A stretch of 64,000 bases of DNA. Source: Paraburkholderia adhaesiva. Lineage in GTDB: Bacteria > Pseudomonadota > Gammaproteobacteria > Burkholderiales > Burkholderiaceae. Where the stretch lies: NCBI RefSeq assembly GCF_021390575.1, contig NZ_JAJEJQ010000005.1, positions 62,001 to 126,000 of the forward strand, in the 5' to 3' direction. Position 1 is the stretch's first letter, and each line of letters starts with the position of its first letter. Below the pieces are notes generated by a model, which made no database searches, was not told the DNA's origin, and was given only the letters and a program-made list of their open reading frames with translations. Shown here in pieces: positions 51,901-59,442 of this stretch. A program made the position numbers and the translations under genes.

Positions 51901-53368
51901 GTTCCAGGTCTGGAAGAATGTCACGCAGGACCCCGCGAAGCTCCAGAGTGTGGAGATCAACCCGATCCAGAACCTCAAGGAGATCGAAGCCGTCACCTAT
52001 GCGGGTGTCGGCGGGCGCGGCGCGCGCAGCATGACGAAGCACACCCGCGCCTACCATGCGAACGACATGGGCACGATTTCGGAATCGACGACCGACTCAA
52101 GCGATGTCGGAATCAATACGTACACCAGCGCCGATCCGCAGTTCACGTCGCTGCGTGGTCTCTCGCGTCGCTACGAAATAGGCAAGACCGGCGCGGCCGC
52201 CCTCTTCTCGACTTCGGCGCTGCTCGCCCCGGCCGCGGACCGTGACGATCCCAAGCGGGTGAATTTCATCAGTATCCAGTCGAGCCACAAGATCGCTTGC
52301 CGCGGCTATCACCAGCCGGCGCTGCGCACCGGCTACGAGCAGGTGATCGCTCACCGCACCGGTGACATGTTCGCCGTGACCGCGAAGAAGCCTGGCCGGG
52401 TGATCTCGGTCGGCCCTGATGGGATGAAGGTCCAGTACGACGATGGCGATGCGCAGGGCATCGAGCTCGGCCGGCGCTTTGGCAAGGCGGCAGGTCTCGT
52501 CGTCCCGCACCAGATCCGCACTGCCATGAGCGCGGGACAGACCTTCAGGCCCGGCGATGTGATCGCTTACAACGAGGGATTTTTCGAGCCGGACATCCTC
52601 AACCCCGCGAATGTCCTCATGAAGACCGGCGTCTCCATCAAGACGGTGTTCATGGAGAACCCGATGACGCTGGAAGATTCATCGGTCATCTCGAAGGAAA
52701 CCGCTGCCCTGCTGATGACGAAGCAGACGAAGGTCAGAACCATCGTCATCAATTTCGACCAGGAAGTCCACAAACTCCGCAAGGTTGGAGACGACGTCGG
52801 GTCCGACGATATTTTATGCGTCATCGAGGACGCGCTCACGGCGGGTAACCGCCTTTTTGACGAAGCGTCGCTGGACACGCTTAGGGTTCTGAGCGCGCAG
52901 ACACCGCAGGCGAAAGCTAAAGGCGTAATCGAGCGGGTGGAAGTGTTCTATCACGGCGAAGTCGAGGACATGTCACCGACGCTCGCGAAAATCGTGGCGG
53001 CCACCGATGCACAGATGATCCGCCGCGCGCGCGCAAGCGGAAAGAAGGCATTCACGGGCAGCGTGGACGAAGCGTTCCGGGTCGAAGGCAATCCGCTGCA
53101 GCTCGACACCGCAGCGATCCAGATCTACATCACCTCGGACGTGCCCGCAGGCGTGGGCGACAAGGGCGTGTTCGGCAACCAGCTCAAGACCGTCTTCGGC
53201 GAGGTGATGGAGCGCGACATGTTCACCGAATCGGGCGTGAAGATCGGTGCAGTATTCGGCGCCAAATCGGTCGCAGACCGGATCGTCACCTCGCCCGAAC
53301 TCATCGGCACGACGTCCACGGTCCTCGACGTAATTGGAGCGAAAGCTGTCGAAATCTACAAGTCGTGA
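48941..53368 (+). CDS. RNA polymerase beta subunit with ~430-residue N-terminal extension
   Basis: 1475 residues. From about 440 on it follows bacterial RpoB: FTSNGVKYCMRKQ (like FIINGTERVVVSQ) near 610, AYHANDMGTISESTTDSSDV (1037-1056) in place of the RD.H.THYGR.CPIETPEGPN segment, and GDK...GNQLK with lysines 1408 and 1416. Their eight-residue spacing is that of the two active-site lysines in E. coli (GDKMAGRHGNK, K1065/K1073). The chain ends at the middle of RpoB's hybrid-binding domain; the gene at 30344-31027 encodes the rest. Residues 1-300 match nothing I know and are joined by an acidic, disordered linker (about 300-440). GGAG precedes the ATG. Confidence 0.85.
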   Translation: MAVLFETWYRQFGVRRTNQLVQPPLSGMDRLILPRRSLFHYPGASPLDDGPDANQLEFRGITRPILVHHVVKQTVNLGNPRPLPTPVTTLASRFFQKKRRYKKLVNFATATRDDNTLCVFNYAFLWRTYRYPRSIYAGTYQWHNINETLWMQVTEVANRSSRNQFIPVALPAILPCLTDLKLGEMGQLSHQPSQRLVKRFAAHESLMILEIWKWLGENRKASILSHVPDDKLGRVNLIFEESGRWFVVNLGTLNGWRVATKEELEANPDANQHGFEPNRIQRYFLRMLMTLMEVRTAAAPEVSAQSGAAQEPSATSPEEPVNVVDEASAENGPETGHPTQTVQQPVGFTAPSPALPETPAFYATHPRPDEEDQDDERDEDNAKVGRVTARLAEAQHEPDERGVDIHPNEELERQIEADLQQLEHIASLTDSDADTTTGEPGVPNGSAGPAKPAEPEHAVMKIADRLAAQGMMSAGEHRRYQALSQAYRKIVAPDGRTTLGAFVKIPPEEIRITDSPAIADIPTVLDKTMLRSSLLTFDPKYIRNIMQKDIAGMVMNLQQAGLCVTGYDVEDVDDVMGAYRIYTARVVPIEGAASTLRFRLPVVDEDGTFTSNGVKYCMRKQKGDLPIRKIAPDRVALTSYYGKVFVSRSTKRVNDYGTWLTNAIMAAGLDAQGGLVTQMHTAPVFDNLLVCPRLYSTLAMSFRSFQLAGFEWNFDHTRRETLFGADTVKRYERDGAILCGQSLTDPAVLAIMDRHGSLYDVKGSKPEPMPGFETMLQLDPTKAPVDFAEVMVLGRTIPLGMVLGYEMGLERLMKLLRVVPRRVPAGQRVNLQPEEYALVFADETLVFPKSNAFASMVLAGFNEYHRAIRTFNVHEFDRRGVWLNVLESGGQSQRYLREIDLQYQLFIDPITRELLVDMKEPTDYQGLLLRACTMLLSDHHPDELDSAWMRIKGYERMAGAVYSEMVRAIRVHHGRPGRNRLPIDLNPFQVWKNVTQDPAKLQSVEINPIQNLKEIEAVTYAGVGGRGARSMTKHTRAYHANDMGTISESTTDSSDVGINTYTSADPQFTSLRGLSRRYEIGKTGAAALFSTSALLAPAADRDDPKRVNFISIQSSHKIACRGYHQPALRTGYEQVIAHRTGDMFAVTAKKPGRVISVGPDGMKVQYDDGDAQGIELGRRFGKAAGLVVPHQIRTAMSAGQTFRPGDVIAYNEGFFEPDILNPANVLMKTGVSIKTVFMENPMTLEDSSVISKETAALLMTKQTKVRTIVINFDQEVHKLRKVGDDVGSDDILCVIEDALTAGNRLFDEASLDTLRVLSAQTPQAKAKGVIERVEVFYHGEVEDMSPTLAKIVAATDAQMIRRARASGKKAFTGSVDEAFRVEGNPLQLDTAAIQIYITSDVPAGVGDKGVFGNQLKTVFGEVMERDMFTESGVKIGAVFGAKSVADRIVTSPELIGTTSTVLDVIGAKAVEIYKS

Positions 53369-53384
53369 TCGTTCAGGAAATTAC

Positions 53385-53573
53385 ATGAAATCGCACGAAT
53401 CGGAAAAGACGCTCGTCACGCTCGCCAATGCCACCACGCTCGTGCGCAGCATCGTGCAGGGCGTGGTGGGCAACGATCTGGCCGACACCTTTGCCGGCAC
53501 ACCGCTGACGAACGACGTCATCGACCAGCTGGCCCAGGCCCGCTTTCAGGCCGCGGTCCAGCAATATCTGTAA
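53385..53573 (+). CDS. Small unidentified protein (62 aa)
   Basis: The ATG at 53385 follows AGGAAA, 16 bases after the beta gene. Helical, with TLVRSIVQGVVGNDLADTFAG. It could be a small polymerase-associated or virion protein; only position supports this. The next gene starts 14 bases later, so it is part of one operon. Confidence 0.55.
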   Translation: MKSHESEKTLVTLANATTLVRSIVQGVVGNDLADTFAGTPLTNDVIDQLAQARFQAAVQQYL

Positions 53574-53587
53574 AGGGTCTGGCCATC

Positions 53588-55024
53588 ATGCTCAATGAAC
53601 GCACCCTGCTCGCGTCGCTCGCGCTCACCGAGCGGCTGGACGCGGCCGGCTTCGCCCTCTATCCGGCGGCAGGCACGCCACTGGACGCAATGTGCGCGGC
53701 GACGACTTACGACACCGGACTCGCGCAGGTGCCGGACGGCAACTTCCAGACCTATGCCACCCAGCTTGCGCAGCGGACCAGTCAGGTCGATCCGCTCATG
53801 AACTGCTCCGAGCACGACGCTGTGCTCGATTCAATCGCCGAAACCGCCACGAATGCCGTCAGGCGACATGTCGCCTTTGCGCGTTCGGTCGTCGCACCGA
53901 CGATCCAGAATCTCTACGAGCGTGTCAGGCACTCTGTCGAGGAGCTGAGCGTGTCATCCCTGCTCGGTCTTGAAGTGGAAGTCTGGCGCGAACCGAAACC
54001 GGTCCTCAATCCGGCGCTGCAAACCGAACTGCGAAAACTCGAAGACGTCGCACTCGACGACCCCGCTCTTTCCATGCGTATGCCCGATCTCACGATTGCG
54101 GAACTGATGGAGCTTCTCAAATCCGGCAGCGGCGGTCTGGACGCCGATATTGCGGAATGGGTCGCCATCGAGGGTGACGAATTCTTCATGCGTGTCTGGC
54201 GCGACTTCTTCCAGCAGCATATGCCGGAAGACAGCGAACGAAACCGCACCTTCACCGAGCGGGTCACCGACCGCTTTACCGGCGTGCCCGTTGCCCTGGC
54301 CGTCTATCTGCTCGCGCGCAAACTGCTCGACGGGAAGCCACCTGAAGGTGTCGAACAACCGCTTGCGAACTACCGCGCCCAGCTCGCGGAGTTTCGCAAC
54401 CAGGCGGGCGGCGCACTGACCCGCGCACTCGATCGCATGGAACGGGCACTCAAAGGCGGACTCCTCGTGCGCGAGATCGCAGGCAGCAAGACCGTCGTCT
54501 ATGAACCGGTGTACCGGGACTATCTGGAGAAAGGCGGCAGCAACGAAATGCTGTTCGCCAACGCGCTCTCAACGCCGTTCATGATGTCCACTGCCGATCT
54601 GCTTGAACGCAAGGAAGCACTGACAAGCCGGTGGGCCGCTCACAGCGCACTGGTAAGTACTGCAGAATCCAACCAGCGCTACAACAAGATCATCGAACTG
54701 CTGGAACTGCATTTCCGCTCGCAGCTGAACGAAGCAACCGAAGGCGAGGACACCACCGCGCAAAATCGCGACACAGTACTCAAGCTCTTTCGCGACTGTC
54801 TGAAGCACGTTACGGAGGGCGATCTGAATGATCTGTATGCGGTGTGTCTGAAGCTTGTATGCCGGGCCAGGTTCTATACCACGGACGCCGAGCGCATCCT
54901 CACCGGCATGGAGCTTGCAAGAGCGCGCAATCCCTCCCTCTCTCCACGCGAAGCGGCCACGGCAAGCATCGTGGATTACATCGCCTGGTGGGTAGCAAGC
55001 CAGATGCGGCTGGCAAGCTGCTAG
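53588..55024 (+). CDS. Unidentified protein (478 aa) in the RNA polymerase operon
   Basis: 478 residues, largely alpha-helical and acidic, with long amphipathic helices (VRRHVAFARSVVAPTIQNLY, DRMERALKGGLL). AAAGGG precedes the ATG. There are no bridge-helix or trigger-loop motifs, so it is not the missing beta-prime C-part. It may be a virion head or neck component or a polymerase accessory subunit. The two small neighbours share its transcript. Confidence 0.55.
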   Translation: MLNERTLLASLALTERLDAAGFALYPAAGTPLDAMCAATTYDTGLAQVPDGNFQTYATQLAQRTSQVDPLMNCSEHDAVLDSIAETATNAVRRHVAFARSVVAPTIQNLYERVRHSVEELSVSSLLGLEVEVWREPKPVLNPALQTELRKLEDVALDDPALSMRMPDLTIAELMELLKSGSGGLDADIAEWVAIEGDEFFMRVWRDFFQQHMPEDSERNRTFTERVTDRFTGVPVALAVYLLARKLLDGKPPEGVEQPLANYRAQLAEFRNQAGGALTRALDRMERALKGGLLVREIAGSKTVVYEPVYRDYLEKGGSNEMLFANALSTPFMMSTADLLERKEALTSRWAAHSALVSTAESNQRYNKIIELLELHFRSQLNEATEGEDTTAQNRDTVLKLFRDCLKHVTEGDLNDLYAVCLKLVCRARFYTTDAERILTGMELARARNPSLSPREAATASIVDYIAWWVASQMRLASC

Positions 55025-55090
55025 CGGACCGCTGAGAGCCACGGATTGCATACAGAGTCCACAGCGCGTGGACCCGCACCGGGAGACCCC

Positions 55091-55816
55091 ATGGACCCGA
55101 AACACCTGGTGCGCGACCCCCAGCGGGTCAAAAGCGCGCTTGTAGAAACACCGGACGGCAAACTCGTGGCGAAGGATGCCGTCAAGATCAGCATCCCGAC
55201 CCGCTTCGCCGAGCGCGGCCTCGCCGAAGTCGGTATTGAGACGTTCATTTACGGCGTCTATGCCATCACGGTCGAAGACAGCTACTACGGCGTCTCGCTC
55301 GTGAACGCCATGATCCGCATCGAGCCGACTTCGATGATGAAGATACTCGTCGGCGAGGACGAATATTACGAGTTCGAATTTGAAAAAGGCGCGGTCATCA
55401 CACCCTCGCTAAACCTGGTAAAAAACGACGCACTCGTCTACCGGATTTTCAACGAGATGCTCGCCGGCGCCCACGTGCCCTGGTACATCGGCTACAACGA
55501 GATGGCGTGTCTGCTCGACAGCGCAAAATATCATGCTGGCGCCAATGTCGGCCGGAACCACGATATCACCGAACTGCTTGTCTCCATCATCTCGCGCAAC
55601 CCGCGCAATCGCCACGAGTTCTATCGTACGGTCGTGAAAGGCCAGCACGACCTGCTCACCAACCCGCCCGTCTTCATTCCCCTGCGCTCAATCGAATATG
55701 CTGCGACCAGCGCACTGAACAAGGTCGCCGGCAGCTATTTCAGCCGTGGTGTCGTGAGCGCGCTCGTGAGCCCAAGCACGCGTGTCGAGCGGCTGAACGA
55801 CATCCTCGCGCGATAA
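55091..55816 (+). CDS. Unidentified virion-like protein (241 aa)
   Basis: 241 residues from the ATG at 55091 (CGGGAG upstream; a GTG at 55046 is rejected). First half beta-rich (KISIPTRFAERGLAEVG, FIYGVYAITVEDSYYG), second half helical. Tyrosine- and charge-balanced, unlike the fibres. Last gene of the polymerase operon before the cargo island. Function unknown. Confidence 0.6.
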   Translation: MDPKHLVRDPQRVKSALVETPDGKLVAKDAVKISIPTRFAERGLAEVGIETFIYGVYAITVEDSYYGVSLVNAMIRIEPTSMMKILVGEDEYYEFEFEKGAVITPSLNLVKNDALVYRIFNEMLAGAHVPWYIGYNEMACLLDSAKYHAGANVGRNHDITELLVSIISRNPRNRHEFYRTVVKGQHDLLTNPPVFIPLRSIEYAATSALNKVAGSYFSRGVVSALVSPSTRVERLNDILAR

Positions 55817-55887
55817 ACGCACTCCCCCGTCGCCCATGACGCAAGACGCTAGAATGAGGATCTTTTTAGCGCGCCCAGGAGGCGACA

Positions 55888-56340
55888 ATGCAAGTCCAAC
55901 CGTACCTCACGTTTTATGGCCAGGCTGAAGCAGCCCTTGAGTTCTACGAAAAAGCGCTCGGTGCGAAAACGATGTTCAAAATGCACTTCCGGGATGCACC
56001 GCCGAATCCCGACTATCCGGTCTCGCCCGAACTCGCTGACAAGATCATGCATGCGAGCTTCACGATCGGCGATTCGGTGCTGATGTGTTCGGACGGTGAC
56101 TGTCGTCCCACAGACGCCACGCACACCGGTTTTTCGCTGTCGCTGAGTCCGGCAACCGTCGAAGAGGGCAAAAAGCTGTTCGATGCACTCGCCAACGGAG
56201 GCGAAGTCACAATGCCATTTGAGAAGACCTTCTGGGCCCTAGGTTTCGGGATGGTGAAAGACCGCTTTGGCGTGCACTGGATGATCAACGTCGAGGACCT
56301 GTCGCAGCGCGACAAGCTCTCGCAGCACGCACCGGGCTGA
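55888..56340 (+). CDS. VOC-superfamily (PhnB/glyoxalase-like) protein, host-type cargo
   Basis: 150 residues, full family length. MQVQPYLTFYGQAEAALEFY is the usual PhnB-like start, followed by FTIGDSVLMCSD, GFSLSLSP and ALGFGMVKDRFGVHWMINV, the two paired beta-alpha-beta-beta-beta modules of the VOC fold. These bind a metal or small ligand; substrates in this branch are mostly unknown. It has its own AGGAGG ribosome site and its own terminator (56351-56379). A TAGAAT -10-like box (55850-55855) precedes it. Such an independent unit is unlike the phage operons and suggests acquisition from a bacterial chromosome. Confidence 0.8.
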   Translation: MQVQPYLTFYGQAEAALEFYEKALGAKTMFKMHFRDAPPNPDYPVSPELADKIMHASFTIGDSVLMCSDGDCRPTDATHTGFSLSLSPATVEEGKKLFDALANGGEVTMPFEKTFWALGFGMVKDRFGVHWMINVEDLSQRDKLSQHAPG

Positions 56341-56350
56341 CCGTACCCGC

Positions 56351-56379
56351 GGGTGCGCGAAATTCGCGCACCCCTTGTT
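56351..56379 (+). terminator. Terminator of the VOC gene
   Basis: GGGTGCGCG (56351-56359) pairs with CGCGCACCC (56365-56373) around AAATT, followed by CTTGTT. It lies 10 bases after the VOC stop codon. Confidence 0.7.
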
Positions 56380-56576
56380 CAGCCCGCGCCAGGCGGCTAA
56401 CCGATGTCCTTGCCAGACAGTGCCGCGCTCGCGCTATTGACTGCGCAATCTCAAATTACGTAGTCCACGTTTGCTTACACTTGGCTACGGTTTTTCATGT
56501 TCCGAGGCGTTAGGCTTCAATCACGGCCTTGGGTGCCGATCTGCACGATACCTAATCACACCTCGCTCCATAGAAC

Positions 56577-57317
56577 ATGAAAAACATTCTTTTGCACGCC
56601 ACACAAAACGGACATCGCAGGATTGCATCGGGCCTTGTAGCCAGCGCGGCATTGCTTGCCGCCTGCCTGGCCGGTTCCTCACCCGCGTCTGCGCAGGAGG
56701 TCATGGTCCTCACCCCGCCGGCCGCACGCTACGAAACTGCGCCCCCGCCACGCGTCGGATATGCATGGCAGCGCGGATACTGGGGATGGCAACATGGTCG
56801 CTATGTCTGGGTGCAGGGTCAGTGGATCAGGCCAGTGAACGGCGCGCCCGTTGCGCCGCCGCCCGCTCCTGTATCGAACGTCATGAGGCTCTCCACGGAC
56901 GCCTTGTTCCCCTTTGACCGCGGCGATGTCTCCGACATTCTGCCAGGTGGGCGTGCACAGATCCGCAAGATCGCCGACAGGTTGCGCGCCATGCCCATCG
57001 GGCGCATGGAGGTGCGCGGCTATACCGACCGTCTGGGCTCGTCGACCTACAATCTGGGCCTGTCGCAACGCCGTGCCGATGCAGTCAAGGCGCTACTCGT
57101 CCAGCAGGGCGTACCACCCGATCGCATCAATGCCCGAGGTCTTGGCAATCAGGATTCGGTTACCCAATGCAGCGACCGGCAGCCGCATGACAGTCTCGTC
57201 GCCTGCTTGCAGCCCGATCGCCGCGTGGAAATTGTGACGTTCGCGCGAACTGATGATCGCCCGATGCCACCCACCGCAGCAAACACGATGTATGGACGGC
57301 CGATGTACAGGGAGTAA
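56577..57317 (+). CDS. OmpA-family outer-membrane/peptidoglycan-binding protein, host-type cargo
   Basis: 246 residues. The N-terminal signal is hydrophobic with a possible lipobox (LLAAC) or signal peptidase I site (ASAQ). A YxWxxG repeat region follows (RVGYAWQRGYWGWQHGRYVW). The OmpA C-terminal domain (about 100-225) has GYTDRLGSSTYNLGLSQRRA and LQPDRRVEI, which bind peptidoglycan. The cysteine-containing insert before LQPDRR is of a type I recall from Burkholderia OmpA-like proteins. The 236-base gap upstream contains TTGACT (56437-56442), a good -35 box, without a clear -10. It may alter the host envelope, for example against superinfection, but this is conjecture. Confidence 0.8.
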   Translation: MKNILLHATQNGHRRIASGLVASAALLAACLAGSSPASAQEVMVLTPPAARYETAPPPRVGYAWQRGYWGWQHGRYVWVQGQWIRPVNGAPVAPPPAPVSNVMRLSTDALFPFDRGDVSDILPGGRAQIRKIADRLRAMPIGRMEVRGYTDRLGSSTYNLGLSQRRADAVKALLVQQGVPPDRINARGLGNQDSVTQCSDRQPHDSLVACLQPDRRVEIVTFARTDDRPMPPTAANTMYGRPMYRE

Positions 57318-57328
57318 CACCGCACACC

Positions 57329-57355
57329 GGCACACGGAGACTAGAACCGTGTGCC
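57329..57355. terminator. Bidirectional hairpin between OmpA-type and lipoprotein genes
   Basis: GGCACACGG (57329-57337) and CCGTGTGCC (57347-57355) form a perfect 9-bp stem with a 9-base loop. It separates two convergent genes and covers the lipoprotein stop codon. No T-run. Confidence 0.5.
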
Positions 57356-57475
57356 GACCCCACACCCTGCCGCGAACCCGCCGTTGCTTCCCGCACCAGC
57401 GCATCCGAAGATGCCGCAGCTACTGAGCAAAACGCATACAACACAAAGGGCAACAAGGGTTCGCAGAATTCTCAT
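57341..57475 (-). CDS. Small lipoprotein (44 aa), host-type cargo
   Basis: Short gene from the ATG at 57475 to TAG at 57341. The sequence begins MRILRTLVALCVVCVLLSSC, a clear type II signal with lipobox LSSC, and continues GIFGC...GGFAAGCG...RF. It resembles very small lipoproteins that I recall from Burkholderia genomes. The mature part would be about 25 residues with two further cysteines. No strong ribosome site. It converges with the OmpA-type gene and has the same orientation as the tRNA. Confidence 0.6.
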   Translation of the reverse strand: MRILRTLVALCVVCVLLSSCGIFGCAGAGSNGGFAAGCGVGTRF

Positions 57476-57543
57476 AGCCAGTTAATGCGTTGGGAAGACG
57501 GAGGAATGGCGACGTCGCGGGATCATGTGCAACTGCCTTCCGG

Positions 57544-57617
57544 TGGAGCGGGTGAAGGGAATCGAACCCTCGTCATAAGCTTGGAAGGCTTCTGCTCTAC
57601 CATTGAGCTACACCCGC
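57544..57617 (-). tRNA. tRNA-Gly (anticodon UCC)
   Basis: On the minus strand the 74-base sequence folds as a complete cloverleaf. The acceptor stem is GCGGGTG / CACCCGC with U discriminator and encoded CCA, the D stem GCTC / GAGC, the anticodon loop CTTCCAA (anticodon TCC) and the T arm AGGGTTCGATTCCCT. The anticodon stem has one mismatch at its top pair (G-A). It reads GGA and GGG codons. It lies at the edge of the cargo island, next to a hairpin at 57648-57677. Confidence 0.95.
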
Positions 57618-57647
57618 CCTGGTAACTCCAAAACCGAAAAGTGAAAG

Positions 57648-57677
57648 CGCCGGCCGTCCCTGTACAGCCGGCGTTTT
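57648..57677 (+). terminator. Hairpin with T-run upstream of the protease gene
   Basis: CGCCGGC (57648-57654) pairs with GCCGGCG (57667-57673) over a 12-base loop, followed by TTTT. On plus it could end read-through transcription coming from the cargo island. The rest of the 226-base gap to the protease gene shows no motif. Confidence 0.45.
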
Positions 57678-57843
57678 CCCATGGCTCCCGCCTGCATCGC
57701 TCGCGCACAGCATCAGGCGGCCAGAAGCATATCGAACTGGGGAAACCGACGCAAGAAAGTTGAAATTTTGTTCATGACCGCCCGGAAGAACGTCAGGTTT
57801 TGCCTCGCAACATCTTATGGCAAAACGATCGCGAGGTCCGGCC

Positions 57844-58614
57844 ATGAACAATTACGTGCGTTTTGGCCTCACAGCACTCAATGGCATCAATAAATCGGGC
57901 ACGCTAAAGCCCGACGCCAATGGATACTATCCGGTGGTGCTCGGTGGGTTGAACATGTTCAACTCGGTGAACCAGTACTACCCGTACGAACCGGCCCGTG
58001 GATTTTTCGAGAATTCCAGCCAGTTCATGCGCCGCGTGCATTCGGGCAACCTGCGCGGTGAATATGGGCATCCTAAACGCCTGCCAGGCCAGAACATCGA
58101 AGACTACGCACGTCGCATTCTCGATATCGACGTCAACAACGTTTCTCATCATATCGCCGAAGTCACGCTCGATTTCGAAAATTACAAGGATCCCGACGGG
58201 CGCAACATCATCGCGATACTTGGGCAGGTCAAACCCTCCGGCCCGCAGGGCGCCCATCTGAAGAACTCTCTCGATAATCCGAAAGAGAACGTCTGCTTTT
58301 CAATACGCTCGTTCACGCTTGACGTACCGGTCGGGCGCACCGTGCGACGTGAACTCAAGAATGTGGTGACGTGGGATTACGTCAATGAACCGGGCCTGTT
58401 CATTGCAAGCAAGTTCAATTCGCCCGCGCTCGAAGAAATCGACGAGATGATGCTTTCGAAGCAGCAGCTCGATCGCGCAGTCGCGGTCCCACGTCACCTC
58501 AACGCACGCGCCCCGAATATTGGCCTCGAATCGGCCCGGCTTACCCTCGACGAGCTCTACCAGTCGCTTGGGTGGCTCACTGACACCGCGACGCCAACAT
58601 GGCTCGCGTGGTGA
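57844..58614 (+). CDS. Prohead core protease (S80, T4 gp21-like)
   Basis: 256 residues from the ATG at 57844, with GAGGT upstream; the in-frame ATG at 57817 lacks a ribosome site. NLRGEYGHPKR (69-79) gives the catalytic His, HHIAEVTLDF follows as in gp21, and ENVCFSIRS (148-156) gives the catalytic Ser. The G.F..SS.FM segment before the His is typical of the family. The enzyme cleaves scaffold and capsid proteins during head maturation. Scaffold and capsid genes usually lie nearby, but none is recognised with confidence in this window. Confidence 0.8.
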   Translation: MNNYVRFGLTALNGINKSGTLKPDANGYYPVVLGGLNMFNSVNQYYPYEPARGFFENSSQFMRRVHSGNLRGEYGHPKRLPGQNIEDYARRILDIDVNNVSHHIAEVTLDFENYKDPDGRNIIAILGQVKPSGPQGAHLKNSLDNPKENVCFSIRSFTLDVPVGRTVRRELKNVVTWDYVNEPGLFIASKFNSPALEEIDEMMLSKQQLDRAVAVPRHLNARAPNIGLESARLTLDELYQSLGWLTDTATPTWLAW

Positions 58615-58642
58615 TTCGCCGGGCACCTATACTGAATTGCGA

Positions 58643-58663
58643 GGGGCCGGCGTTGCCGGCCCC
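58643..58663 (+). terminator. Hairpin after the protease gene
   Basis: GGGGCCGGC (58643-58651) and GCCGGCCCC (58655-58663) pair perfectly around GTT. No T-run. It stands between the protease gene and the TATATCACTG motif, in the same arrangement as the other promoter copies, which follow gene ends. Confidence 0.55.
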
Positions 58664-58712
58664 TATGCCGCCCGGCATTCGAGCTGGCGCCAATTCAATC
58701 CAGTTTGAAACC

Positions 58713-58722
58713 TATATCACTG
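58713..58722 (+). promoter_or_regulatory. TATATCACTG motif, copy 3: candidate phage-type promoter
   Basis: Exact 10-mer, preceded by TGAAACC as in copy 2 (TGAAACA). It lies 91 bases upstream of the ATG at 58813, downstream of a GC-rich hairpin. Confidence 0.5.
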
Positions 58723-58812
58723 CACTGAGCCGCACCCGGAAAACCGGCGTGGAAAATTCTTACCGCGTCGAAATCTTCTATGCAGTGAATCTTTCCTTCA
58801 ACTGGGATACGT

Positions 58813-59346
58813 ATGGACACCGTCAACGTAACTGAACATGCTGAACCCGTTTTCATTTTCAGAACTCAGGAATACCGGCTCGACGCCCTCAAGGGGCAAC
58901 TGCCGCGCGCACCCCTGATTGAAGTCAGCACTGCGGACCTCAATCCGCCCGGGATCGGAGAAGGTCCCTATCAGGTGCGGTTTTCCTCAACTGCAATGAA
59001 TGGACCGGGTGAGGAGGTCACGTTCTTCAAGCAGGAGGGCAAGTTCACCGTCCTGCTGGGTCACCTGTCCGTCCACAAGCAGCTCGCAGCCGGTGCCACG
59101 CATGTGAGCGGGCGCCTCATTTCGAGCCCGGCGCTCAAGCGCGCGAGAATCGACTCTCCCGTCGCCGCCGAAGCAACACACATACCGCATGAGCCCGCAG
59201 CTGTCGAAACTTCAGTCGGCACGCGCGCTCGCAACACCGAGCCGTCGCGCACACGGCAGCGCCATTGGCGTCCGAACCCGTCCCAGCGAACAGCCACTCA
59301 CGACCGCGCGTATTCCGGTGCCTCACGTTTCCAGAAGGGAGGCTAA
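58813..59346 (+). CDS. Unidentified protein (177 aa)
   Basis: The first ~115 residues are beta-rich (EPVFIFRTQEYRLDALKG, GPYQVRFSSTAMNG, EGKFTVLLGHLSVHKQL). The last 60 residues are basic and probably disordered. It is the first gene behind promoter motif copy 3. A basic tail on a small globular domain would suit a DNA- or head-associated protein. No family recognised. Confidence 0.6.
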   Translation: MDTVNVTEHAEPVFIFRTQEYRLDALKGQLPRAPLIEVSTADLNPPGIGEGPYQVRFSSTAMNGPGEEVTFFKQEGKFTVLLGHLSVHKQLAAGATHVSGRLISSPALKRARIDSPVAAEATHIPHEPAAVETSVGTRARNTEPSRTRQRHWRPNPSQRTATHDRAYSGASRFQKGG

Positions 59347-59442
59347 CAAAACCGATATCGCCGCCTCACCTCCAGTTCACCGCGCCGGGCATCCGCATTG
59401 GCCACTGCCCGCGCAACCCCATCATCAACAGGAAATCCAACG

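Noticed and set aside
53588-55024. Missing beta-prime C-part as the product of this gene
   Set aside because: No bridge-helix or trigger-loop-like sequence; it is a uniformly helical acidic protein.
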